A stretch of DNA of 64,000 nucleotides from Paraburkholderia sp. BCC1886 (lineage in GTDB: Bacteria > Pseudomonadota > Gammaproteobacteria > Burkholderiales > Burkholderiaceae). A program made the translations under genes and the position numbers. The notes below the pieces were generated by a model. The model made no database searches. It had not been told where the DNA came from and worked only from the letters and a program-made list of their open reading frames with translations. The stretch is from positions 1 through 64,000 of the forward strand of contig NZ_CAAJGK010000022.1 in assembly GCF_900996245.1 (NCBI RefSeq), in the 5' to 3' direction. Of the stretch, positions 10,075 through 18,800 are shown piece after piece; position 1 is the first letter of the stretch, and each line of letters opens with the position of its first letter.

Positions 10075-10691
10075 TGTCAAACACTACGATTACGGCCGAC
10101 GCGCATCATCATGACGCGCACCACGCCGATCACCCGCCGTCGCATTCGGTATTCGGCTTCTGGCTGTACCTGATGACCGACTGCATCATCTTCGCGTCGC
10201 TGTTCGCAGTGTTCGCGGTGATGAGCCACCAGTTCGCCGGTGGCCCGACGGGCAAGGATCTGTTCGAGATTCCCGGCGTGGCGCTCGAAACGACCATGCT
10301 GCTGCTGAGCAGTATTACGTACGGCTTCGCCATGCTGGGCGCGCACAAGAACCGCAAGGGCGTGCTGCTGTTCTGGCTGGCCGTGACGTTCCTGCTGGGT
10401 CTGTCGTTCCTCGTGCTCGAACTGCGTGAGTTCTCGCACCTGATCGCCGAAGGCGCCGGCCCGGACCGCAGCGCGTTCCTGTCGTCGTTCTTCACGCTGG
10501 TCGGCACGCACGGTCTGCACGTGACGTGCGGCCTGATCTGGATGGTGGTGTTGTCCATCCAGATTCTGAGCCACCGTGACCTGACCGAACGCGACATGAT
10601 CCGCCTGACGTGCCTGAGCCTTTTCTGGCACTTTCTGGACGTCGTGTGGATCGGCGTCTTCACCTTTGTCTACCTTGCGAACGTGATCTAA
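10074..10691 (+). CDS. cyoC: Cytochrome bo3 ubiquinol oxidase subunit III
   Basis: A 205-residue membrane subunit with a His-rich N-terminus and five hydrophobic helices, typical of CyoC. It stabilises the oxidase core. The ATG at 10074 is chosen over an in-frame TTG one codon earlier because a GGAGGTGGA ribosome site ends 3 bases before it. The start overlaps the cyoB stop by one base and the stop abuts the cyoD start, so the genes are translationally coupled. Confidence 0.95.
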   Translation: MSNTTITADAHHHDAHHADHPPSHSVFGFWLYLMTDCIIFASLFAVFAVMSHQFAGGPTGKDLFEIPGVALETTMLLLSSITYGFAMLGAHKNRKGVLLFWLAVTFLLGLSFLVLELREFSHLIAEGAGPDRSAFLSSFFTLVGTHGLHVTCGLIWMVVLSIQILSHRDLTERDMIRLTCLSLFWHFLDVVWIGVFTFVYLANVI

Positions 10692-11024
10692 ATGGACCAT
10701 AGCCATAACGCAAACTCGGGTGAGAGCCACGGCAGCCTCGGCAGCTACGCGACCGGTTTCATTCTCTCCGTCATCCTGACCGTTGCCGCGTTCGGCCTCG
10801 TGCTGAACCACACGCTGACCGGCGAAAACGCCTTGTACGCCATCGCGATTCTCGCGGCCGTGCAGATCGTCGTGCATCTGGTGTTCTTCCTGCACATGAA
10901 CACCTCGTCGGCACAACGCTGGAACGTCACGGCGTTCGGCTTCACGGTACTCACCGTCGTGATCCTGATCGTCGGCTCGTTGTGGATCATGCACAACGTC
11001 AGCATGAACATGATGTCCCGCTAA
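10692..11024 (+). CDS. cyoD: Cytochrome bo3 ubiquinol oxidase subunit IV
   Basis: A 110-residue protein with three transmembrane helices and an N-terminal hydrophilic tail, matching CyoD (prokaryotic cytochrome c oxidase subunit IV family), which assists assembly of the oxidase. It begins directly after the cyoC stop. It is the last gene of the operon: a strong terminator follows and no heme O synthase gene (cyoE) is present, so that function must come from elsewhere in the genome. Confidence 0.93.
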   Translation: MDHSHNANSGESHGSLGSYATGFILSVILTVAAFGLVLNHTLTGENALYAIAILAAVQIVVHLVFFLHMNTSSAQRWNVTAFGFTVLTVVILIVGSLWIMHNVSMNMMSR

Positions 11025-11045
11025 ACAGCAACCTCTCTGCTGTCG

Positions 11046-11083
11046 AAAAGCCCCGTAAGACGAAAGTCTTACGGGGCTTTTTC
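11046..11083 (+). terminator. Strong intrinsic terminator of cyoABCD
   Basis: A perfect 16-bp stem (11046-11061 with 11066-11081) has a GAAA tetraloop and a run of T residues at its 3' side. It is 21 bases after cyoD. Because the stem also starts with an A-run, it could work in both directions. Confidence 0.93.
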
Positions 11084-11228
11084 ATTGGGACTTTCACCAT
11101 TCCTCAACGAAATGCAATGGAAAGCTTGGCGTCAAGGTAGTCGAGTAGAATCGGTGCGCATACATCTATGTATCTCGCATCGCCGGCGAATCTTCTGCCG
11201 GTTGCTCAGGTTGTCGATTAGCGCGCCC

Positions 11229-11576
11229 ATGACCCGTCCTGCCGATATCTATCTACGCTTCCTGCAACTCACCGACACGCTGAGGGGGCTGACTTCGTTG
11301 CCGTCGCTCGACCCGCTGGAAGAGCGGATTCTCGCGCTGGTTGCTCGCGCGAGTCAGGCGCACGAGCGCCTGTCGGTGCGGGACATGATGGCGAGAAGCG
11401 AGTTGGGTTCGCCGGCCATGCTGCACGCGCGGCTCAAGTCGATGCGCGAAAAAGGCTGGGTGAGCCTCGCCGATACCGACGATGCCCGGCGCAAACAGAT
11501 CGAACTGACCCAAGCCGCATTACTGCATTTCGACGATCTGTCGGCGTGTCTCGTCAAGGCCGCCCGTAACGGCTAA
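11229..11576 (+). CDS. Small MarR-like winged-helix transcription regulator
   Basis: A 115-residue protein with a winged helix-turn-helix: helices at about 20-35 and 43-52, a recognition helix at about 55-70 (SPAMLHARLKSMREKG) and a wing containing DTDDARRKQIELT, the usual MarR-type DxR wing. It lacks most of the dimerisation helices of full MarR proteins (about 140 residues), but starting further upstream would read through non-coding-like sequence. The ATG at 11229 gives a protein beginning just before the first helix. It stands alone between cyo and the polysaccharide genes; its target is unknown. Confidence 0.72.
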   Translation: MTRPADIYLRFLQLTDTLRGLTSLPSLDPLEERILALVARASQAHERLSVRDMMARSELGSPAMLHARLKSMREKGWVSLADTDDARRKQIELTQAALLHFDDLSACLVKAARNG

Positions 11577-11635
11577 GAATTTTCGACGCAAACGTTTGGC
11601 TGCTCAGGGAAGACCCTGGTGCGGAGTGTTGTTGC

Positions 11636-11664
11636 TTGCGAACAGGTTCGTAAAACGCTATATT
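11636..11664 (+). promoter_or_regulatory. Candidate sigma70 promoter upstream of the first ugd
   Basis: TTGCGA (11636-11641) and TATATT (11659-11664) are separated by 17 bp in an A/T-rich patch. This would give a leader of about 175 nt containing the hairpin at 11720-11761 before the ugd start. Confidence 0.35.
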
Positions 11665-11719
11665 TTTTATACCAAAAAAAGAGAACCTGAGAGAGTCGTA
11701 CTGCGGCTACACAAAAAAA

Positions 11720-11772
11720 GCGGAGCCGCTGGGGCGCTGTAGAGTGCTCTGGCGGGGCCGCATTTTTTATTT
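11720..11772 (+). terminator. Imperfect terminator or attenuator in the ugd leader
   Basis: GCGGAGCCGC (11720-11729) and GCGGGGCCGC (11752-11761) can pair with 8 of 10 positions (two central mismatches), with an AGAG/CTCT inner arm, and are followed directly by a T-rich run. It may end transcription of the MarR-like gene or attenuate transcription into ugd. Pairing was judged by eye. Confidence 0.35.
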
Positions 11773-11844
11773 GTGGTCGGAGGCGATTGGCATTGGCTGC
11801 GAAAATGGTAGCCTGATGCTCTTTTCCGTCCGTGAGAAATCTGC

Positions 11845-13014
11845 ATGAAAATCGCTATTGCTGGCACCGGCTACGTCGGCCTTTCTCTCGCCGTATTGCT
11901 TGCCCAGCACAACGAGGTCATCGCGCTGGACATCGTGCCCGAGAAGGTGGCGATGCTCAACCGCAAGGAGTCGCCAATCGAAGACTCCGAGATCGAGGAT
12001 TTTCTCGCACATAAGCCGCTTAATTTCCGCGCTACGCAGGATAAAGAAGATGCGTATGTCGGTGCGGACTATGTCGTCATTGCGACGCCCACGGACTACG
12101 ATCCGCAAACAAACTACTTCAACACCGGCTCTATCGAGAGCGTTATCCGCGATGTCATTGCAATCAATCCGAATGCCGTGATGGTTATCAAATCGACGAT
12201 TCCAGTCGGTTATACGGAACGCACCCGGGAGACGCTGGGCACCGAGAATCTGATCTTCTCACCCGAATTTCTGCGTGAAGGCAAAGCACTGTACGACAAC
12301 CTGCATCCATCGCGCATCGTGGTGGGCGAGCGGTCGAGGCGTGCGGAGATTTTCGCCGAGTTGCTGAAGCAGGGCGCGGTCAAGGATGAGATTCCGACGT
12401 TGTTTACCGGCAGCACCGAGGCCGAGGCGATCAAGCTTTTTGCCAATACTTACCTGGCTATGCGCGTGGCTTATTTCAATGAGCTCGATACGTATGCGGC
12501 GCAGCATGGTCTGGATACGCACCAGATCATCGAGGGTGTGTGCCTCGATCCTCGCATTGGATCGCATTACAACAATCCGAGCTTTGGGTACGGTGGGTAT
12601 TGCTTGCCTAAGGATACGAAGCAGTTGCTTGCTAACTATAGCGATGTGCCGCAGAACCTGATTCATGCGATCGTAGCTTCGAATAGTACGCGGAAGGATT
12701 TTATTGCCGACAGCGTGGTGAAGCGGCAGCCGAAAGTGGTGGGGATTTATCGACTGGTGATGAAGGCCGGGTCGGATAATTTTCGCGCTTCGAGTATTCA
12801 GGGGGTGATGAAGCGGATCAAGGCGAAGGGGATAGAAGTTATCGTGTATGAGCCGGCCATGCAGGAGGCTACGTTTTTCAATTCCGCTGTGGTGCACGAT
12901 CTGGATGAGTTCAAGCAGTCTGCGGATGTGATTCTGGCGAATCGGTTGACGGCGGATCTGGCGGATGTGGAAGGGAAGGTTTTTACAAGGGATTTGTTTG
13001 GGGGGGATGCGTGA
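11845..13014 (+). CDS. ugd: UDP-glucose 6-dehydrogenase, first copy
   Basis: A 389-residue cytosolic enzyme oxidising UDP-glucose to UDP-glucuronate with two NAD+. It closely matches the short E. coli-type Ugd along its whole length: NAD motif GTGYVG at 7-12, substrate segment [19 protein letters not shown], and catalytic Cys253 in [11 protein letters not shown] second, about 90% identical protein is encoded at 41592-42761 in the same direction. From about 12540 the codon choice drifts towards G- and T-ended codons, unlike the 5' half. The start has only a weak purine-rich site (GAGAA). It supplies uronic acid precursor for the capsule genes downstream. Confidence 0.95.
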   Translation: MKIAIAGTGYVGLSLAVLLAQHNEVIALDIVPEKVAMLNRKESPIEDSEIEDFLAHKPLNFRATQDKEDAYVGADYVVIATPTDYDPQTNYFNTGSIESVIRDVIAINPNAVMVIKSTIPVGYTERTRETLGTENLIFSPEFLREGKALYDNLHPSRIVVGERSRRAEIFAELLKQGAVKDEIPTLFTGSTEAEAIKLFANTYLAMRVAYFNELDTYAAQHGLDTHQIIEGVCLDPRIGSHYNNPSFGYGGYCLPKDTKQLLANYSDVPQNLIHAIVASNSTRKDFIADSVVKRQPKVVGIYRLVMKAGSDNFRASSIQGVMKRIKAKGIEVIVYEPAMQEATFFNSAVVHDLDEFKQSADVILANRLTADLADVEGKVFTRDLFGGDA

Positions 13015-13579
13015 GAGCAGGCTGGGGGATAGGTGTTTTTCGATGCGCCAGCGTGCAAGGTAGATGGTGTTTCTGTTCCAGACGGATAGTAGAGCAACCC
13101 AATGGTCTTCGTGAGGATGACGCGGTGTCTACTCCAAGAAATAATTGGAAATATAGAAACTGTTACCGAGCCCTTAATTCACCAATTTCCTCTCCCGTGG
13201 CGAGAGCGGTCAATGGGCGGGGGCGAATTTGCCATAGCGACGAATACCTGTGAATCTCCCCTTCACTCGTGCTGCTTATTGTTTATCACCCACTACCCCT
13301 GTATAGTGCCGTCGACGATAGGCGTGCATTCGACCCGCCGCCGTCAGAGCGAGACAGTAGTGAAAAGGGCGCGCCGCGAAGCCCGGCTTGATCTCCATCG
13401 ATTAGCTGGCCAGCAAAGTCTGGCAATTCCGCTCACCAACCCAGTTTCGGGCACGCCAATCCGGTGATTAGCGCTGAATTGTTGTTTGTGTTTAGAGCTT
13501 CGCAGCTATACAAATCGCGAATACTAGATTCACTGAGAGAGTAGATAGCAAACGATTATGGTTTGCACCTGGGGGCAAT
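13015..13579. other. Intergenic region before the capsule lipid module (565 bp)
   Basis: No credible gene: the open frames here lack ribosome sites and family resemblance. A possible promoter is TTGTTT (13482-13487) with TATACA (13507-13512), spaced 19 bp, followed by a GGGGG ribosome site before the SDR gene. The A/T content is higher than in the flanking genes. I see no terminator after the first ugd. Confidence 0.4.
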
Positions 13580-14365
13580 ATGAGCACGGGATTACCGCGT
13601 GTGGTCGTTATTACGGGCGGTAGCGCCGGGCTAGGGCGCGCACTCGCGCTGTGTTATTCGGCACCCGGCATGACGCTGGGCGTGATTGGCAGAAATCTCG
13701 AACGACTCGAAGCCGTTGCCGCCGAATGCCGCGCGAACGGCGCTGAGGTCGTGGTCGGTGCGATGGACGTGCGCGATTCCGCGGCCGTACATGACTGGAT
13801 GATCCAGTTCGACTCGCAGCATCCCATCGATCTGCTTATCGCCAATGCGGGCGTCGCCAGCACGTTGACCTCGTCGGAAGACTGGGAAGACGTCACGCGC
13901 ACCGCCGAGGTGGTCGACACCAATCTCTACGGCGCGATCCATTCCGTGCTGCCTGCCATCGAGCGCATGCGTACGCGCCGCCGCGGCCAGGTCGCCGTGG
14001 TCAGTTCGCTTGCTGCATTGCGCGGCATGGCCATTTCTCCCGCTTACTGCATGAGCAAAGCCGCGCTGGTTGCGTACTGCGATTCGGTGCGTCCAATCCT
14101 CGCGCAGGACCGCATCGGCATGTCGGTCGTCATGCCGGGTTTCGTACGCACCTCGATGAGCGACGTTTTCCCCGGCAACAAGCCCTTCATGTGGAGCCCA
14201 GAAAAAGCCGCGCTGTACATCCGCAAGCGTCTGGCTAAGCGCCGCGTCGAGATTGCTTTTCCGTTCACGCTGGCCTTCGGCATCAAACTGCTGCGTCTGC
14301 TACCAGTCGCGCTCGCTGACCTGATTCTCGGTCGTCTGTCCTACCTTCCTCGCCGGATAACGTGA
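13580..14365 (+). CDS. wcbP: Short-chain dehydrogenase/reductase, WcbP-like
   Basis: A 261-residue SDR. The nucleotide site is TGGSAGLG at about 11-18, followed by the NAG motif (NAGVA), catalytic Ser in VVSSLA, and the YxxxK pair in YCMSK. The last 40 residues are hydrophobic and basic, which suggests membrane contact, as in 3-ketosphinganine reductases; the family alone does not tell the substrate. GGGGG precedes the ATG. It opens a coupled run of five genes (SDR, LTA-synthase-like, PKS, LpxC-like, alpha-oxoamine synthase), the set I recall as wcbP-Q-R-S-T in the B. pseudomallei capsule I locus. Reduction of a 3-keto amino-lipid made by the oxoamine synthase is an inference from this context. 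Confidence 0.8.
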   Translation: MSTGLPRVVVITGGSAGLGRALALCYSAPGMTLGVIGRNLERLEAVAAECRANGAEVVVGAMDVRDSAAVHDWMIQFDSQHPIDLLIANAGVASTLTSSEDWEDVTRTAEVVDTNLYGAIHSVLPAIERMRTRRRGQVAVVSSLAALRGMAISPAYCMSKAALVAYCDSVRPILAQDRIGMSVVMPGFVRTSMSDVFPGNKPFMWSPEKAALYIRKRLAKRRVEIAFPFTLAFGIKLLRLLPVALADLILGRLSYLPRRIT

Positions 14366-14366
14366 A

Positions 14367-15899
14367 GTGGTGCCCGGACTTGCCATTGCGGCTGCCGCAG
14401 TCGTCTGCTCGTTTATCGTCGACGCCATTGCGATTCCCCGCCCATCGTTAGACCGACCGTTGGCAGCGCTCATGCTGCACGTCGCGGCGGTCGCGCTCGT
14501 GATCTGCGCGAGCCTTTCGCTGACAGGACGGCCGATTTTTTCGACGGTGCTCGTCGTCGTGCTGATCGCGTTGCTCGCCGTTATCGGTAATGCCAAGTAC
14601 GAGTCGCTGCGCGAGCCATTCGTCTTCACCGATCTGACCTTGTTCAGTCAGGCCTTCGCTCACCCGCGTCTCTATCTGCCGTTCCTCGGCATCGACAAGG
14701 CGCTGGCCATCGTCGTCGGTGTGGCGGCAGCGGCGACGGGCTTCGTACTCGAAACGCCCATCGGCATGCTGGGGCGCTGCGTGTCGGGAGTACTCGCGGT
14801 GAGCTGCGTGCCGCTCTGTCTGGTGCTCGCACGTCGTCTGTCGCCGACGCTTCACCCGGAAGCGGATCAACTTCGATTCGGTTTCCTCGCATCGTTCGTC
14901 ACCTACCTCATCAACGGACTCGGGCGAGCCGAGAAGCACGCGTTTGCCCGTGCAGTCGACTCGGGTCCGTTTGCAAACGGTCGCCCGGAAACACGACCGG
15001 ATGTGATCGTTATCCAGAGCGAATCGTATTTCGATGCGCGACGCATGAGCGAGTCGATTCTGTCCGGCCCCTACGTGCAATTCGACCGTGCTCGCCGCGA
15101 GTCTTTCGAGCAAGGCCAACTGACGGTGCCGGCCTGGGGCGCCAATACTATGCGTAGTGAATTCGCGTTGCTGACGGGATTGCCCTCGACGGCACTGCGT
15201 TATGCACGTTTTTATCCCTACTTGTACGTGCGTCGCGTGTGTGCGTCGATCGCCGGTTATTTCAGCCGCGGCGGTTATCTCACTGCGGCGCTTCATCCTT
15301 ATTACGCGGATTTCTTCGGTCGCCGCAGAGCTTTCCGCTTTATGCAGTTCGACCGTTTTCTTAGCATCGAGAACTTCGACGATGCGCCTCGCGTGGGACC
15401 TTATATTGGAGACGCCGGGGTGACCGATGCTATCATCGGCCTCCTGCAAGAATGTGACGATCGACCGGTCTTCGCGTTTGCGATCACGATGGAGAATCAC
15501 GGTCCGCTCCATCTGGAACCGGTTGCCGCCGGCGAGTCCGACACGCGGCACAGCCTCGGGGACGATGCTCGCTGGCGCGATCTGACCGCTTACCTTCGAC
15601 ACATCGAAAACGCGGACAAAATGATCGGCAGACTGACCGATTACCTGCGCAAGCGTAAGCGTCCGGCGGTGCTATGTTTTTATGGCGACCACGTTCCTGC
15701 TTTAAGCTCCGTATTCGATGCGCTCGCCAGCGAGCCCATCCATAGTGATTACCTTATTTGGCGAAACTTCGGGAATGATCCCGGCACCCGCCGCGATGTT
15801 CCTGTCGAAACCCTCGGTTGTGCAATACAGCGCGCAATGATGCTCGAAGACCGCATCGAAGCCGATCCGCAAACCGAGTTGCAGCAGACGCCAGCATGA
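14367..15899 (+). CDS. wcbQ: Membrane LTA-synthase-like sulfatase-fold phosphotransferase, WcbQ-like
   Basis: A 510-residue protein. About four N-terminal transmembrane helices (1-170) precede an alkaline-phosphatase/sulfatase-fold domain exposed to the periplasm. Features of lipoteichoic acid synthase and related phosphoglycerol/phosphoethanolamine transferases are present: metal-binding Glu in QSESYFD (about 215), the Thr nucleophile in ANTMRSEFALLTG (about 255), a conserved His in HPYYADFFG and the metal pair in YGDHVPAL near the C-terminus. It would therefore move a phospho-alcohol head group from a lipid to a polysaccharide or lipid acceptor; the actual acceptor is unknown. Start is GTG at 14367, one base after the SDR stop, with no better upstream choice. 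Its stop overlaps the PKS ATG (ATGA). Confidence 0.8.
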   Translation: MVPGLAIAAAAVVCSFIVDAIAIPRPSLDRPLAALMLHVAAVALVICASLSLTGRPIFSTVLVVVLIALLAVIGNAKYESLREPFVFTDLTLFSQAFAHPRLYLPFLGIDKALAIVVGVAAAATGFVLETPIGMLGRCVSGVLAVSCVPLCLVLARRLSPTLHPEADQLRFGFLASFVTYLINGLGRAEKHAFARAVDSGPFANGRPETRPDVIVIQSESYFDARRMSESILSGPYVQFDRARRESFEQGQLTVPAWGANTMRSEFALLTGLPSTALRYARFYPYLYVRRVCASIAGYFSRGGYLTAALHPYYADFFGRRRAFRFMQFDRFLSIENFDDAPRVGPYIGDAGVTDAIIGLLQECDDRPVFAFAITMENHGPLHLEPVAAGESDTRHSLGDDARWRDLTAYLRHIENADKMIGRLTDYLRKRKRPAVLCFYGDHVPALSSVFDALASEPIHSDYLIWRNFGNDPGTRRDVPVETLGCAIQRAMMLEDRIEADPQTELQQTPA

Positions 15900-18800
15900 C
15901 GATGGAAAAAAAAATTGCGATTATCGGGATAGCGTGTCGCTTTCCTGGTGGGGTGAAAGGACCCGACGAGTTCTGGAAATTACTTTGCGACGAACGCGAC
16001 GCGGTGACTGTCGTGCCGCCGGGCCGGTTCGGCACCGCGTATCACCAGCATCCATCTAAACGCGAGCCAGGCAAGAGCTATACCTTTGCCGCCGGCGTCC
16101 TCGACGACGTCGCGGGATTCGACGCAGCCTTCTTTGGCGTATCGCCGCGTGAAGCGACGCAGATGGATCCGCAGCAGCGCCTTCTACTCGAACTCGCATG
16201 GGAAACCTTCGAGGACGCCGGCGTGCCGCCGGCCTCCATGCGCGGCCGCGACTGCGGCGTGTATGTCGGCGTGGCCGGCATGGACTACGGCAACCGCAAC
16301 ATGGCCGATCTGAATACGGTCGATCCGTATTCGGCAACCGGCAATACGCTGAGCATCGCGTCGAATCGCGTGTCCTATCTGTTCGATCTGCGCGGACCGA
16401 GTCTATCGGTCGACACTGCGTGTTCGTCGTCGATGGTGGCGCTGCACCAGGCCGTGCAGGCCTTGCAATCGGGCGAAACGGAAATGGCGCTTGCCGGTGG
16501 TGTCAATCTGCTGCTGCATCCATTCGGTTTCGTGAGCTTCTCGAAGGCGTCCATGCTGTCTCCGCGCGGCCGTTGCCGCGCATTCGACGCGACCGGCGAC
16601 GGTTACGTGCGCGCCGAGGGCGGCGCCTTCGTTCTGCTGAAGCCGCTCGACCAGGCGCTCGCGGACGGAGATACGATTCACGCCGTCATCGCCGGTTCCG
16701 GGGTCAACTCCAACGGTCATTCGTACGGCGGCATCAGTGTGCCGTCGGCCACGATGCAGACCGAACTGCTGCGCAACGTGTATCGGCGTGCCGGCATCGA
16801 TCCGCACTCGCTTGCCTATCTCGAAGCGCATGGCACCGGAACCTCCGTTGGCGATCCGATCGAAGCGCGCGCGCTCATCGACGCCGTCGCCGGCGGTCGG
16901 GCCGAGGCCGATCCGCTGCTGATCGGCTCGGTAAAAACCAATATCGGTCATCTGGAAACCGCTTCGGGCATGGCGGGTCTGGTGAAAGCCATCTTGTGCC
17001 TGAAGCATCGCGCGGTGCCGCGCTCGCTGCATTTCGACGCGCCGAATCCCGGCATCGATTTCGAGGGCGGCCGCTTGCGCGTCGTCGATCGCTTCACGCC
17101 GCTCGAAGCCCGCGACGACACGCCGTTGACGATCGGTATCAACTCGTTTGGTTTCGGCGGAACGAATGCGCACGTCGTGCTCACCGAAGGTCGTCAGGTT
17201 CTGGAAGACGCGCGTTCGATCTCTCGTAACGAAGGCCGCTTGCCGGCTCTCGTTCTGAGTACCCGTTCGGCGCCCGCGGTCGCGGCTCTTGCTGCGCGTT
17301 ACCTCGAGCGTCTCGACGCCGGCGCCGACTGGTCGGCGCTCGCGGCCGGCGCGGCGCGCGGTCGTCAATGGCTGCAACACCGCGCGGTCGTTGCGCCGGC
17401 TAATTTGGATGAAGGACGCGCGGCGCTACAGGCACTCGCGGATCCCTCGACGGATCCCACGCTGCCTGCGTACGTTGCACTCGGCCAGGCAGTGGAAGCG
17501 CAATCCCGCGTGGCGTTCGTGTTCTCGGGCAACGGTTGTCAGTGGGCCGGCATGGGCAAGCAACTCTATGCCGAAGACCTAGTGTTCCGCGCCGCGCTCG
17601 ACGAGGTCGATGCGCTATGGCAAGCCGACGGCAATGCGTCGCTCGTCGCGGAAATGACCGAGGGCGTCAGCGATGTCTGGCTAGCAGAGACAGAAAACGC
17701 GCAACCATTGCTGTTCGCGATGCAAGTCGGTATCACGCGCGTGCTGAACGCGCGCGGCGTAGGCTGCGACGCGACCGTCGGCCATAGCGTCGGCGAGATC
17801 GCGGCCGCGTGGGCATCCGGTGCGTTGACGCTCGCCGAAGCAGTGCGCGTTATCCGGATTCGCAGTGCTGCGCAGGGTCTCACGCGAGGCACCGGCAGAA
17901 TGGCCGCGGCCGGCATTGGCGAGGCGGCCGCGCGCGAACTGATCGCGCGACTGCACCTCGAGTCGACGGTCGAGATGGCCGGCAGCAACAGTCCGGAAGC
18001 CGTGACGCTTGCCGGCGCGCTCGACGATCTGAAGGCAATCGGTGCGGCGCTCGCATCGAACGGCACCTTCTTCCAGTTGCTCGATCTCGACTACGCGTTT
18101 CACAGCAGCCGCATGAATCCGATCGAGCCGATCGTGCGCGAGGGTCTTGCGGATCTGTCGCCGGGCGAAGGCACGCTGCCATTCGTCTCGACGGTGACGG
18201 GCGACGTGTTGTCCGGTACCGCGCTCGATGCCGGCTACTGGTGGCGCAACATTCGCGAGCCGGTGCGTTTCGGCGACGCCATCGCGCGTCTCGTCGACGA
18301 CCGCGTTCGCGTGTTCATCGAAGTCGCGCCGCACTCCATCCTGCGCACCTACGTGAAACAGACGCTGGCTGCGTTGAAGGTAACCGGCGTGGCCGTGTCG
18401 ACGCTCAAGCGTCATCACGAAAGCGCGGAGACGCTGGAGCATGCCATTCTGTCGGCCGTCGCGCAGGGCGCCCGCGTGGACCTCGACCGCTTCGTGCCGG
18501 ACGGACCTCGCACGGCGTTGCCGACTTATCCGTGGCAGCGCGAACAGCACTGGCTCGAACAGAGCGTCGAAGGCTATAACCTGCTGAACCGTCGCGTCGA
18601 CCATCCGCTGCTCGGCTACCGTCTTCACGAACACGCGTTCGCGTGGGAGAACCCGCTCGATCCGCAAAGCGTGCCAATGCTCGCCGATCACGTCGTCGAC
18701 GGTGGTGTCGCGTTTCCGGGCGCGGGCTACGTAGAGATGGCGCTGGCCGCCGCGCGGATGTTCTTCCGCACGCCGGAGGTGGCGCTCGAGAACCTCGAAA

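Noticed and set aside
8365..10080. Long open frame on the minus strand opposite cyoB
   Set aside because: The translation is His/Gln/Arg-rich without domains, whereas cyoB on the plus strand has all heme-copper motifs.
13015..13579. Small genes in the gap before the SDR gene (frames at 13011-13253 and 13102-13467)
   Set aside because: No ribosome sites, no recognisable domains and composition like non-coding DNA.
13614..13630. Sequence resembling the ops element GGCGGTAGCG used by RfaH in polysaccharide operons
   Set aside because: It lies inside the SDR coding region, exactly where the glycine-rich NAD-binding motif must be encoded, and not in an untranslated leader.
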